Shown here in pieces: positions 34,921-46,423 of a stretch of 64,000 bases of DNA. Positions within the stretch are counted from its first letter, which is position 1, and every line of letters begins with the position of its first letter. Source of the DNA: Rhizophagus irregularis (lineage: Eukaryota > Glomeromycota > Glomeromycetes > Glomerales > Glomeraceae); NCBI RefSeq assembly GCF_026210795.1, contig NC_089445.1, positions 1,674,001 through 1,738,000 on the forward strand, given 5' to 3'. The notes under the pieces were generated by a model that did no database searches, was not told where the DNA came from, and saw only the letters and a list, made by a program, of their open reading frames with translations. The position numbers and the translations under genes were made by a program.

Positions 34921-35302
34921 CTGGATTTTGAAGATATTTATTTACTTTTAATCTTTTACTAGGACTTTAACTACATTTATTTTGTTAATTGTTTGTTGGA
35001 ATCAAATCAACTGGAACAATGTCCAAACCATTAATAACTTATGAATTTGAAGTAAAGATGACGGAACTTTGATTTTAGTGTAAATAATTAATAAACATTT
35101 TTTTTTCTTTTATTACTTTCAATATGTAATAGATTTCATGTATTTTTTTTTAATTTTGTAAATATTATTAATTATTACATGCTCATTAGGATTATTGTGA
35201 ATTTATTGTACGTATTTTGTTATCGTACCTAATATTTTTAATGATTAATGTAATATAATTATATTAGCATACATCTAATCCTAATATCACATATAATAAT
35301 AT
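34921..35302. other. Region after array B
   Basis: After the last core-like segment (GTCCAAGACGCTAAAGG..., open for 15 codons) no long exon is evident. A short frame from ATG near 35020 reads SKPLITYEFEVKMTEL then stop. Confidence 0.3.
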
Positions 35303-35361
35303 TGTTATTGAACAGGCTATATTAGCCTTCGGCTGATATTTTGATGTCCTGTTCAATAACA
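35303..35361. other. Perfect-stem hairpin
   Basis: TGTTATTGAACAGG (35303-35316) and its exact inverse CCTGTTCAATAACA (35348-35361) enclose AGCCTTCGGCT, a small inner stem. It is too short for a normal MITE; it may be a solo fold-back remnant or an RNA structure. Confidence 0.7.
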
Positions 35362-35609
35362 TACAAATATAGTTTAATAAAAGGATTTCAGTTTATAATG
35401 AATTAATTAATGCGTTCAATAATAAATTTTTTTAATATTCCAAAGATTTCCAAAGATTTATTTTTAAAATTTTGCGCAGATTTTTTAACACTTACAGATT
35501 TGCACAAATTTTATTAAAAATTTTTCTCTGATATAGAGTTGCGATCTGTTAATCCATAAATAAACACATTTCTGCCATTCTATGAATATTAAGTCAATAA
35601 AAAGGATTT

Positions 35610-35890
35610 TTTTTTGAGATATCTTATGAATATCTATCAATACATAATACGATAAAAAAAAATTGTCTTTAAAAATAAAAGTGGAGAGAAAATTAAAACT
35701 GATTGAAATTCATCCGGATTGGATGAAAAATCAATCCATTTTATTTTCTCTTTTTTTTTGTATTAAATAGTAATTTTTTAAATTACTAGATTGTGCATTG
35801 AAATACAGTCTTATAATATATAAAAAACAATTTAATCTTTATTAATTAAAATCTGTATGTAATTACCAAAATATGCTTTTTTAGATTCAT
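35610..35890. repeat. Diverged dispersed repeat, copy 2
   Basis: Shares block order with 24535-24855, including GAGATATCTT, an inner inverted repeat (GAAATTCATCCGGAT / ATCCATTTTATTTTC region), TTCTCTTTTTTTTT and TTTATTAATTAAAA. Confidence 0.5.
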
Positions 35891-37440
35891 CCAGATCGTA
35901 ACTCTACTCTGATGTACATTGACAGGTTAGCAGATCTACGCAGAAATTTAGGCTGAAGATTTTTGCAGATTTTTACTCTAAAAAATTTATTGATGAAGAA
36001 TTTAGAATTTGATGTAACTGCAAAGAAATAAATAACAATAAAGAACATCAATATACTGAATTATATGAGAAAAATCAGCTTATAAGAAATATAATACTAA
36101 TCGACAAAAATTGATATTATATAATAGAAAAATCAGATTAAAAAGATTGTTAAAATTCCAGTTAAAATAACTTCTAATAGCAATTATTTGAATAAACATG
36201 TTGCTAAAGTATCACATAATTTTTAGTATATTAAAAAAAGTGATAAAATAAGCAGACTATATAAAAAGATTAATAGTTAAACAAAAGTACAAATATAAAA
36301 CTGTTTAAATTAAATTTGCTTAACAAAATAATGTAAATCAAATTTTTCTAAAAAATTGATCTAATATAATAATAACGAAAAATAAACATTTATATTTTTT
36401 GAGAATACTTGATGTAAGATTTCATTTAGTGATATTAGAAAAAATATAATTATCAAGTAGTTAAAAAATTAAGTGATCAAAAAATCAAGAAAAATGAACA
36501 TAATATTATTAAGAATTATATAAAGATATATAAGGATCATTTTGCTAAAATCATTAAAATTAACTAAGTAAAGTATATTTTAATGTATTTTAATAATGAA
36601 TCAGATTTATTCAAAGTTATATACTGTATGATTCAGCTAAGAATGAAAATTTAGGCAATAGATTTCAGATAAAAGAATAAAATAAATAATAAAAAAAGAC
36701 AAACTGAGATATCAACAAATATTCATAATAAATAACACACTTACTCTTTTAAAGGATAAATAATTTATAGATATGTTAACAAGTTCTATAATATTTACAG
36801 TATTAAGTAAAGAAATAGTCAAAAAATTTAATAAATTAAATTTAGATTTCAGACTTTAGTAATTGTATTTAGAGAATTAATAGAAATAAAGTTTCAACTA
36901 AAAAAGAGAAATCATAAAAAAAAGATATAGATTCAGCAACTGTATTATTGAATAAAGACAAGAAACATATAGTAACAGTTCAGAAACAAAGATAAGACTG
37001 ATGGTAAATAGATATTCAATAAAGTTTCAACAAATTGTAAATTAATTCTAAAATAATAAAGTAGGGATTGAGTTTAGTTTTATAGCTAAATATATTATTT
37101 ATATCCAATTTAAGTACCTTTAATAATTAATACTATACAGAGATTAATTTCTTTAAGGATTCACCGAGTTAATTAATTTTATACATATTTGGAAGAATAA
37201 GTTATTTGTTTTTGTTTTACTAGATAGATACTTTATTTAACGGATATTCTAAAAACGTTTACATTGTAATAAATTATATAGCATAAATATTACAATATTA
37301 ATAAAGTTTAAAATTAAAAAAAAAATTGCACAGATATTGCATCATATGATAACTGTCAAGAGATTTTGCTAAAAAAATAAAGTCTAATTATTTTAAAATA
37401 AAATTAATGTACTAAAAGTATATATATTTAACTATATAAA
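35891..37440. other. AT-rich stretch, possibly decayed coding sequence
   Basis: Texture is A-rich with scattered readable pieces between many stops (for example around 36000-36070 and 36960-37050). No frame, motif or repeat is firm enough to name. Confidence 0.3.
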
Positions 37441-37449
37441 AATGGAATA

Positions 37450-37743
37450 TTGTGTTTTGAAAATACTTAGAAATCAACTTATATGGAGCCATTCCTTTTC
37501 CATTTCCAAAATTATATTTACTAATTGGTTTATCAATAAATGTATCTTCTCTGGTATCATCGATTTTGCAATCTTTTCAAATAAGAATGGCTATTTTTCT
37601 CTAATCTTAATCCTTTAACTAATCAACTGTTTTGTAGTACTTGGTAGAAATTCAAGTATAATAATGCTTTCTTACATTAAACCTGTTCTTTCAGGCAAGG
37701 TGTGAGGTAAAAGAAGACAGTTGAGAGTAATAATAGTATTGGC
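37450..37743 (-). pseudogene. Decayed N-terminal fragment, Crinkler-like start
   Basis: On the minus strand an ATG near 37743 opens MANTIITLNCLLLPHTLPE, then continues with in-frame stops as ESIIILEFLPSTTKQLI, PFLFEKIAKSMIPEKIHLLI and NIILEMEKEWLHIS. The TITLNCLLL start resembles the ubiquitin-like N-terminus of Crinkler-type proteins common in arbuscular mycorrhizal fungi, but this is a weak match. At least three stops break it. Confidence 0.3.
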
Positions 37744-38375
37744 CATTTTCACTTCTTCCTAAATACAAAAGGAAAAACTTGCTTCCATATATACATAACT
37801 TATAGCATATATACATACCTTAATTTTTTGTGAGAAGGAAAAGCTGGATAAAGTTTCACACTTTATACCTTCCATTCCATAAACATTGAATCAGTTTACC
37901 AATTTATTTACATTAATAGATTATTTATATTTAAATTTCATTTTAATTTACTTCAATATATATAATTAATGATCTTTAAGGTGATATATTTCTTTAATAA
38001 GCTACTCCCAAACATTTCTTATTCAACTCATGAATAACATATAGTAAATACCTTGCTTAAAAAGGATTAACATTACCATATGATGTCAAGAGTTCTATGA
38101 AAGCACATGAATGTGGAATCATTATACTTTCGTACATGACTTTTCGAAAATTAAATATGTCACACAGACTTGTCTGGTAATCCACTTATTTTCGTATACA
38201 TGTGGCTCAGCAAAATCCCGGATTGATGATCATTATTCCGGACTCACATTAAATATATATTAGTCAAAGCAATCATGACAAATAATACTAATAATAAATC
38301 TGATCAAAGTGAAACATTTGCTTATTTATATGAAGTGCTTTTAACTCGGTATTAATGTAATGATCTATTAGGGTT

Positions 38376-38930
38376 TCCAGGGGCCAAAATTACGTTCTTA
38401 ACCTTCCTAATATTACTTTCTTGACCCGGTCAAAATATGCATAATTATGTGTGACAAAAATGTTCTTTTTTTGACCTGCAAGCGTTGTTATTTTTATTTT
38501 TTCAAGAGTTATAGACACAAAAATTGATTAATTGAAATAAATAATATAGTACTCATTAATGATTATTGAAAAAATAATTTATTATTTTTTTTTTTATTTT
38601 AATATTTGGTTTTATGCGGTTGTATTTTAGTATTTATTGCCTAATTAATTTACTTCTCTTAAATGTAATCTATTTATTGGCTATCTTTTGTAAATAAAAT
38701 AAAGTTATTTAAATTTTATCAATATTGTAAAAATAAAAAAGTATTATTTTTGTTAAATAAAAATATGATAAAATATATATATATATATTTCTCTTTTGTT
38801 TATCACATATCCGCGTTTCAAGTCAAAGAAAGGAACATTTTTGTCATACATAATCATGCATATTTTGACCTAGTCAAGAAAGTAATACGAGGAGGGGTCA
38901 AGAAACGTAATTTTTGTCATTGAGGGAGTT
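38376..38930. mobile_element. 555-bp MITE with TIRs of about 105 bp
   Basis: The left arm (AAAATTACGTTCTTAACC ... GTCAAAATATGCATAATTAT ... GACAAAAATGTTC) and the right arm (GGAACATTTTTGTCATACAT ... GGTCAAGAAACGTAATTTTT) are inverted copies over about 105 bp. The centre is AT-rich without an ORF. It lies about 0.8 kb upstream of the P450 gene. Confidence 0.8.
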
Positions 38931-39731
38931 GCGTGAGAATTTTCAGTCCACCAATTTACTATATATGTCAGTTACTGCACATGTTACCCCAATTTTTTTT
39001 TATTATGATGGCCATATTAATAATTATGGCGCATTTGCTTGGGAATTTTTTTCTTTAAATTAATGATTTTCGAATATATAATTCTGGCCAAAATTTTCTT
39101 AATTCTGGCAAAAATCGTAATTCCGGCTTAAATTTGGGTCAAATGTAACATTGCAATTTATACAATATAATATTTTAACTGTTATCATTCAAAATATTTT
39201 TAAGAACCAAATGAACATTTTGATAAATTTAAAAGTCAAAATATTCAGTAAATTCAACTTGGATCTTTCCATTTTTTACTAATAATAAAACATTAAAAGT
39301 CGCCATCTAGTGATAATAAAAAGATGAATTATAGCTCGTTCGAATCGTCGGTCCCAATGTAGTGAAATCGTATTTCTATCTATAATGGATGTTGAGTTGA
39401 AGAATGCATGTCTAGTGATAATTAAAAGATGAATTATAACTGATTTGGTTTGACGGGACCGTTCATGCAATTTTTATAATAAACTCCCGTTACTATCCAA
39501 TAATTTTATTATTATGCTAATACATAGTAATATGACATTATAAAATCTGCATGAACTTATGATAATTTTAATATGGCTATCGTAATAAAAAGATTTATTA
39601 CATTTAAAACCTGTTTGGCGTAACTTTTTATATCCGTCATTGCAAGTAAACAATGACTACCATATTTCGCAAAAAATTCATTATAAAAATAATAAACCAA
39701 ACAACATCAAATTCACACAAAAAAAATAAAA
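38931..39731. promoter_or_regulatory. Upstream region of the P450 gene
   Basis: AT-rich, no gene. A direct repeat TCTAGTGATAATNAAAAGATG occurs at 39306 and 39411 (105-bp spacing). The leader before the ATG is A/C-rich (CAAACAACATC...CACACAAAAA), a common fungal 5' UTR style. No TATA box can be assigned in such AT-rich DNA. Confidence 0.35.
39306..39443. repeat. Direct repeat upstream of P450
   Basis: Two copies of about 33 bp (TCTAGTGATAAT, AAAAGATGAATTATA) are spaced 105 bp apart, with AGCTCGTTCGAATC-type sequence after the first. The GATGAATTATAGCTC motif recalls GATGAAATATAGCTC at 4136 in the fold-back element. Confidence 0.6.
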
Positions 39732-41419
39732 ATGCCTATTCAAAATATTATCGAATCCATTAAATCTGCTAATACTATAGATTTATTCATTTTAATCTTT
39801 GCTACTTGTATCTCTACCTATATCTTTAACTTTTATTACAAATACTATACTCGTCCCAATCCACTTCCTGGACCATTTCCTTTACCATATATTGGAAACG
39901 GCCATAACTATGGCGATGTAAAGAAATTTTATGGACAATGTCAACAAAAATATGGAGATATTTGTGAATTGATGCTCGATCGCAGATATATCATTCTTTC
40001 ACGGCCAGATTATATTATAAAACTCTTTGCTCCGCAGCAATTTTTCATGAGACTTCCAAATTCTCCAGGTACAGTTGAATTGGGAATGTGCAACCATGGA
40101 CTTTTCTTCAATGAAAATTATAAAAGTTGGAATTATAATAAACAGTTCTTTACTGAGGCATTGTCAACTAAATTTATTGATGCATCTATAATACCAATAA
40201 ATCAAATATATGAAGAATTGTGCGGTTATTGGGAATCCCTTGGAAAGCAAAATGCTTCAAAGAAGAAGAATAACGATAATAATAATTGGACATTAGAAAC
40301 AGATTTTTCAGCATGGTTTCACGGATTTACTAATGATGTTACTTCAATACTTTCCACTGGAAAACGCACGTATTCAATTACTTCTTACTATAACACACTA
40401 AGCATCAACAAATCCGAAGTTCCTGATGCGCTAGTTGAAGATGGAAACAACTTTGTCAATGCACTCTTAAAATTTCTTGAAAGCCTCTTGTTTTTCTCGT
40501 TCTATAGCCCTTTTACTAGACATTACATTCCAATGTTCAGAAGCAAATCAAACTCTTATTTAAATAACCGTGATTACTTGTATAATAAATTTGATAATAT
40601 TATTAAAATGAGAAGAACTGAAATCGAAGAAATGCCAGAAACAAGAATGAAAACAGATATGCTTACTTCTTTAATGACAGCAGAAACTATTGTTGAAGGC
40701 GAGAATTTTAAACCTATGACTGATAAAGAGATAAGAATGAATTTGCTAGATATCTTTTTGGGTGGATCAGATACTGTGAGTATTACTTTTCTCTCTAATA
40801 TATAATATTTTGATTATTGATTTCATATTTAATTCTGTTTACTATAATTTAGACTGCTGACACATTTTGTTTCATGACCTACTACCTTTGTAAACATCCC
40901 AATGTAAAAGAAAAAATGCTTTCAGAAATTGATTCTATTATACCTAAATCTTCTGGTAAATTTTGCTTATCATGCAACGATCTCAGAAAACTTAAATATT
41001 GTGAAGCTATCATTAAGGAAACTACTCGTTTAATGCCACCGTTACCTTTTACATTCCGTCACACTACTAGTGAATGTGAAATTGCAGGATATAAATGGCC
41101 AGCTGGTACAGATTTTCATATAAATTTTGAAGGAGCACAAAAACATCCTAAGTGTTGGGATAATCCTAAAATTTTTGATCCAGATAGGTTTTATAACAGT
41201 GATAATAATGACGATAGATCTGCTTGGATGCCGTTTGGTGGAGGTAAACGTATATGCCCCGGAAAAAATCTTGCAACTACCGTGTTACTTTTATTATTAT
41301 CTTCAGTTTATAAAAATTATAATGTTGAGTTAGCGAATGAGCATGAGCCATTGAAAGTTCATACTCAATTGATTTCTAACTGTACAGAGTTGAAAGTTAG
41401 AATTAGTCCTCGAACTTAA
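39732..41419 (+). CDS. Cytochrome P450 monooxygenase, complete, two exons
   Basis: Exon 1 is 39732-40775 (348 codons) and exon 2 is 40853-41419. The 77-nt intron is GTGAGT...TTTAG in phase 0 and falls inside the I-helix oxygen-binding motif GGSDT|TAD. The joined protein has 536 residues, a normal P450 length. An N-terminal membrane anchor (about residues 17-37) is followed by the proline hinge PNPLPGPFPLPYIGNG. The K-helix ExxR is KETTR near residue 404, followed by FDPDRF. The haem loop FGGGKRICPG has the Cys thiolate ligand near residue 483. All catalytic signatures are intact, so an active, ER-bound, NADPH-P450-reductase-dependent oxygenase is expected. The substrate is unknown and the CYP family cannot be set from sequence alone. 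No cluster partners are seen. Confidence 0.95.
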
Positions 41420-42892
41420 TTTGTTAATTAAGTTAAGTTTTTTTTTTGCCATTTATAAACAATGAGTTATGTATACATTTATACCGGGTTAGCACGTATG
41501 TTGCGGCTTATTTAATTCTTCGATAGCAAATTTATTAACACAGTTATTAATGTATGAAAGAACTAATAAACTGTAATACTGTGCTGTTGCATAAATATTT
41601 AATTTGATAAACATTAATTAATCAGTGGATGCTTTTATTTTAGTAAATTTTATATTATTGAAATTTTTTTCTTTGCACCATGCTCTCACTTTGGTTATAT
41701 CACCTTTAGTCTATCATTTCATTGTCCGGAGCGAAGCGAAGGACAATATATGTCTAAAAAAAAAAATCGATCACGTGAATTTCTGTCCGTCACGTGATCG
41801 TCACCCAATGAAATCGCAAACTTTAGTTTTTTCGCTCCGGTTCCCGTTTCCTAATAAATATCACTTTTGTCATGTTATTATGCCAATCGAATACACGAAG
41901 CCTTTTTTTTTTTGTGGTAAAATGCTGCAAACTAAGAAAACACCTTTATATTATCCGATTGAGTTAGTACTATGATACTAAAAATTTTATACATTGATTG
42001 AATAATAAAAAGAACTATTTAAATTATGCTACCCTTTTTACTAGTAAATATGCATTATTTTTTATTACACGTATCAATTTTGCAATAAAAGTTTATTATA
42101 TTCTTATTATGGTAAAATATAATAGTTTGATAAATATTAATAATAAGTTTTGCTAACTTGCCTCCTGAGTTAAATAACCTGAGTTTTTATATTTATTTAC
42201 ATATAAATAACTAGAATTTCAAATATAAAACATTCTTTAATTATATTTTTAAAAACTACAATTGATTAGCTTTTAAATAAAAAAAAATTGGTACAAAATA
42301 ATAAGAATTAACAGTTTTGTATATATCTTAAAAAATGCTAATTTTATTGCAAATTACTAATAAATTTGAAAATAAAATTGGCATTTTTTCAGATATATAA
42401 AAGTCTGTTAATTTTCATCAATTTTTTTTTTATTTGAAAGCTAATCAATTGTATTTTTAAAAATATAATTTAAGAATATTCTACATTTGAAATTCTAAAA
42501 GTTATTTATATATAAATAAATACACAAAATAACCTCAAAAAATTGTCATTATTTATGATCAAATAATTTTTTTCAAATTTTAAAATATTTTTTTTTTTAC
42601 CCAAAATATAAAATCAACAATGGATTAGCTTTTAAATAAAAAAAATTGGGATGATTTTATTGGAAATTTAAAAACTTTTATGTATTATAAAAAATTACTA
42701 GCACTTTTAAGAAATCTGGTAATTTATTATAGGCCAGTATATATATAAATAAATTTTTACTTTTATATAATAATATATTGAAAAGTAATTATGATTTTAT
42801 TAATAATAAGTCAATAAAATTAATAATTTAAAAAATTATAATTTAATATGAATATATTTTAATTTTTTTTTTTTTAATACTTTTTAGGAGTA
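41420..42892. other. Intergenic after P450
   Basis: AT-rich, no gene apparent. The 116-residue ORF at 41625-41975 runs through a small palindromic element and poly-A and is not supported. Diverged repeats containing TTATTTATATATAAATAAAT occur at 42190-42540. Confidence 0.4.
41726..41840. repeat. Short palindromic element CCGGAGCGAA
   Basis: CCGGAGCGAAGCGAAGGACA on the left and TTCGCTCCGG on the right are inverted ends about 115 bp apart. Inside are two CACGTGA palindromes (ATCACGTGA, TCACGTGAT). Confidence 0.5.
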
Positions 42893-43092
42893 CTCTCTAA
42901 ATGCATTAAGTACCAAGTAACGAATCACTCAAACCACCTAAGGGTAGTCAATTAAAGGACCCGTAAAGGCAGGTGTGTAGCATTAAACCTCACTCTTTTG
43001 AGCAAAGGCAGAGTAACCATCCCCTATACTTCCATAATAACTATACTAGGTTGGATGCACTCTAGTCATTTTAACTAGGCATTTCAGCATGA
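42893..43092. other. GC-richer block, possible retroelement fragment
   Basis: About 200 bp have clearly more G and C than the flanks (for example GGACCCGTAAAGGCAGGTGTG). The style is like the 45.0-45.86 kb block. No ORF and no rRNA or tRNA recognised. It is followed at 43093 by TAGGACCCCAAACATTATAT, an isolated end of the AGGACCCC element family. Confidence 0.4.
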
Positions 43093-43156
43093 TAGGACCC
43101 CAAACATTATATACATAACTCAGATCTAAGGTCAAAAATTTTAATATAACTTTATA

Positions 43157-43654
43157 CAGTCAGAACTCGATATAACGAACCTTCCGGTTAGGCAATTTTG
43201 GATCGTTATATTGGATATTCGATAAATCAAATATTCTTAATATACTGATTATATAGTAAAAAATATAAAAATTTGGTATACCAAATTTTTATTAATAAAA
43301 AAAATGATTTTAATTGTATTACATGCTGTGCTAATTTGTTTATTATTAATATCATATTCTTACAGAAATTATTAAATTTCAAAATTAAGGCATAAATGTC
43401 AGGTGATCTGCTGCGCTGCATAGTGCCAGCCAGGAATAAGTTAATTCTGACCAGAGTTAGGTGGTAATCGGCTTATCGCGAATAAATATATATGACTGGT
43501 TTATGATCAGACTTCATTATATATAATATCGCGAAATTTATAATAAAATCGGTATATAGTGATAAAATTTAATATAGACAGTTTTGGTTTGAGAAAAAAG
43601 TTCGTTATAGGCTAAAATCGGTTTATCACGAATCGTTATATCGAGTTCTGACTG
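43157..43654. mobile_element. 498-bp mariner/pogo-like MITE
   Basis: Ends CAGTCAGAACTCGATATAAC and GTTATATCGAGTTCTGACTG are perfect inverse copies, flanked by TA on both sides. Inner parts include GGTTCGTTATA-type and TTATCGCGAATAAATA motifs. There is no transposase. TA target and CAGT ends fit Tc1/mariner-pogo elements. Confidence 0.9.
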
Positions 43655-43869
43655 TACACTTAATTTTATTAAAAGCTTTATACAAAATCATCATATAAGT
43701 TTAAATTTTACTTTAAATTATACAATTTCAAATCTGAGTTTATATAAAACAAAAATTATTTTATTTATTAATTTTATGTAATTATTTCAATAATGATTTA
43801 TCAATTCAAAAATTCATAATTTAAAAAAAAATTTAAAAAAACTTACTTGTCATAATTCAAAAATTAGTA

Positions 43870-44690
43870 CTGTTGTGAAAATACAAATGTTTTCACAAGT
43901 ATTATACTAATGATTACGAAAATTTAAATCTAAATAGTTTCGAACCTGCTGAACAACTTTCAATTAATAAAGATAGTCAATTTCATAAAGGTGCCAAAAT
44001 TACGTTCTGAAGTTACTGATCAGGTGATTAAAAAAAAATTGAGAGTGCGAAAATTGCTCGTATTCCATAAGTATTACTCCGATTACTATAAAAATTTAGG
44101 TGTAGGTAGTTCTGACCTCTGTGAACAATTTTCTCTTAATAAAAAAAGTCAATTTCATTTGACTAAAATGCCGTAATTACGCTCCAAAATTAATAAACAA
44201 AAAAAGCAAATTTAAAATTAATATAATAGGACCCCGGATATCTCCAAAACAGGTCATAAGTCACACTTTTGGCAGATTGGCCCATTTTTCAGGGCTTAAA
44301 AAATCATTTTTTATAAATATCTCAGCATCTAGTGGTCCAATTTTGATGAACTTTTTTTTAAATTGTAGAGCTAAATAAGGGTTACAAAATAAAAAAAATT
44401 CATTAAAATTGAATCACTGGATGCTGAGATATTTACAAAAAACAATTTTTTGAGTTTCAGCAAAAAGGGGTGTTTTTGGCCAAAAGTCCATTATAACCTT
44501 TATATTAGATATCTGGGGTCCTAATATAATTATAAAAATATGCGCGTACTCTATAAGTATTACTCCAATTGCTATGAAAATTTAAATTTGAGTAGTTTTG
44601 GCATCGTTAAACAACTTTCTCTTAATAAAGAAAGTCTTTCATTTGGCTAAAATAGTAAAATTACACTCCAAAGTTTGACGAAAGTAAAAA
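43870..44690. repeat. Diverged tandem repeat of 5.7-kb type
   Basis: Three or more units of about 160-180 bp contain AAGTATTACTCC, TTTAATAAAGAAAGTC, ATTTGACTAAAATG and AATTACGCTCCAAA. They match units at 5640-6010. The element 44227-44523 is inserted between units. Confidence 0.7.
44227..44523. mobile_element. 297-bp AGGACCCC-ended MITE
   Basis: Inverted ends TAGGACCCCGGATATCT and AGATATCTGGGGTCCTA are flanked by direct ATATAA (44221-44226, 44524-44529). An inner palindrome CTCAGCATCTAGTGGTCCAA / GAATCACTGGATGCTGAG is shared with 13715-14007. A bare copy of the inner palindrome lies at about 45913-46025. Confidence 0.85.
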
Positions 44691-45004
44691 GAAAAAATTT
44701 AGGAATAAAATGTATTATGAATTATATAAAATATCCATATCTTCATGTAATAAAAACTGTGATAAAAGTATTTAATATGTGCTAATTTGTAAATTTATAA
44801 AGTTTTTAAAGAAAAATTATATATATATATATATATAATTTATTTACACAAGTATTGTTATACAAAATAAAGATTTCACTTGATTTAAGAATTATCACTG
44901 TTATACAAATACATATCTGACTTACCAAAAAATTACTAACAGGCTATACAAAATCAAAAAAATGCCTTATTGGAAAATTATATAATAAGTTTATACAAAA
45001 CTGG

Positions 45005-45862
45005 ATCCCAGTGTTATATGTATTGTTCAGGGTTTTAGCACGGTACATCAAGTATGATAAAGATCTAAACTACGAAGCAAACTCCATTTTTATAGTTCAG
45101 GGATAATTGGCCTGTACAGGCAGATATAATGGTGCTAACGTCTAAAAGGCCTTTCATAGTAGTTTTAACTGAAATGGTCTCATTCAAAGCCCATTACAGG
45201 CTGCGATTACCATTCCAGCCCACCATAGTTGTCAATCCCCAATAGTGTAGTAGTAACTATCAGGATAGTAAGCTCTAAGGGTATAGGATCTCCTATATTA
45301 TAAGTGACTTACCTCAGCTACCCAGGGTTTACTAGCCAATATACCAAATACGCTGAGGAATCGAATCTCACCTCAAAACCTTATATATCTGTGAGCCGAT
45401 GAACATCAAAGTTGGTCTAAATCTATTAGAAGGTAAACTACTACAAAGATATTGCACCTAAGATTTTACCATCTATGAACCCCATCTAGTAGTGTGTGAA
45501 CCCCCACAGTAAAGTTCAATACACCCTTAGTGGTATCGTAGAGTGACCACCAAGACAAGAGTCCATCCAGGTAGTATGTAAGCAGTGACTACTGAGACAG
45601 GACAATTGACTTACTATTGCTTCAGTCTCAGAATGAAGGACACCATGACTCTCTATTAAAATGTGCAGTCTAACTGTACACACTGATACACTATAATGCA
45701 ATCCATACTAATCTTATAACTCCACTTCAACGATATAGTATTTTCGCATGCAGTAAAATTCAGTACAGATTCTGTGATCAACCAGAATTGAACCTGCGTT
45801 CTCACCATAATCAGGCTTCATGAGGGACTCACGGACTAACCAATGAGCTAAGGGTGATCAAC
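45005..45862 (-). mobile_element. GC-richer block with tRNA-like end (candidate SINE)
   Basis: About 850 bp with far more G and C than the flanks and no ORF. On the minus strand the 5' part (45862 to about 45775) contains TTAGCTCATTGGTTAG, an A-box-like motif, and about 45 nt later GGTTCAATTCT, a B-box-like motif. The order and spacing are those of an RNA polymerase III internal promoter. The acceptor stem does not pair, so it is not a functional tRNA gene. A tRNA-derived head plus a long unrelated body is SINE architecture. The far end was not defined and no A-tail is clear. Confidence 0.5.
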
Positions 45863-46423
45863 CCTAAAATACAAATATATTATATTAATATATATATTAT
45901 AATACAATTAGTTTGCTATCTAATAATCCAATTTGTATAAACTTTTTTTTGTTTTGTAGCCCTATTTATGCTTTATAAAATAAAAAAAAATTGTTGAAAT
46001 TGGACTGTTAGACGGTAAAATAATTGCAAAAAAGCTTATTAATAAATAAATTACTATATATTAATGATGCAGGCGAAACTAAAATATTTCATCACATGAT
46101 GTAATCGAAATATATTTTGTTTTAAATTCTGAAAATCTGAAATATTTCATCATGTGACATGTGTTTCATCATTGATAATCAAATGATAATCAAATTAATT
46201 AATTAAATTATAAAAAAGATTTGATTATATACCAATAACTTATAATTACATATTTACATTAAAAAAAATAGAACAAAACCTCTGAATTTATTGTGAAATA
46301 CTGAAATGTGAATAGTATACTTGACTGTTCATTTCACCTAACACAATTTTTCCCCTTTACCCCTTAAATTTATTGACTATATATTATAATATCGCGTTAT
46401 ATTTTCATATTATTTTATAAAAA
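45863..46423. other. AT-rich spacer with a bare MITE centre
   Basis: 45913-46025 matches the inner palindrome of the AGGACCCC MITE (AATCCAATTTGTATAAACTT / TTGAAATTGGACTGTTAG). At 46070-46165 an inverted TTTCATCACATGATG / TTTCATCATGTGAC pair occurs. No gene. Confidence 0.45.

Noticed and set aside
41625-41975. 116-residue ORF after P450
   Set aside because: It spans a palindromic element and poly-A/T runs; no motif or codon texture.
43227-43421. Minus ORF of 64 residues
   Set aside because: Inside the mariner-like MITE, no transposase motif.
45516-45701. Minus ORF of 61 residues in the GC-richer block
   Set aside because: Short, repeated SQLSCLSSHCL composition, no start context; the block looks non-coding with a tRNA-like head.
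45775-45862. A true tRNA gene on the minus strand
   Set aside because: A- and B-box-like motifs are present but the acceptor stem does not pair and the T stem is poor, so it is called SINE-like only.
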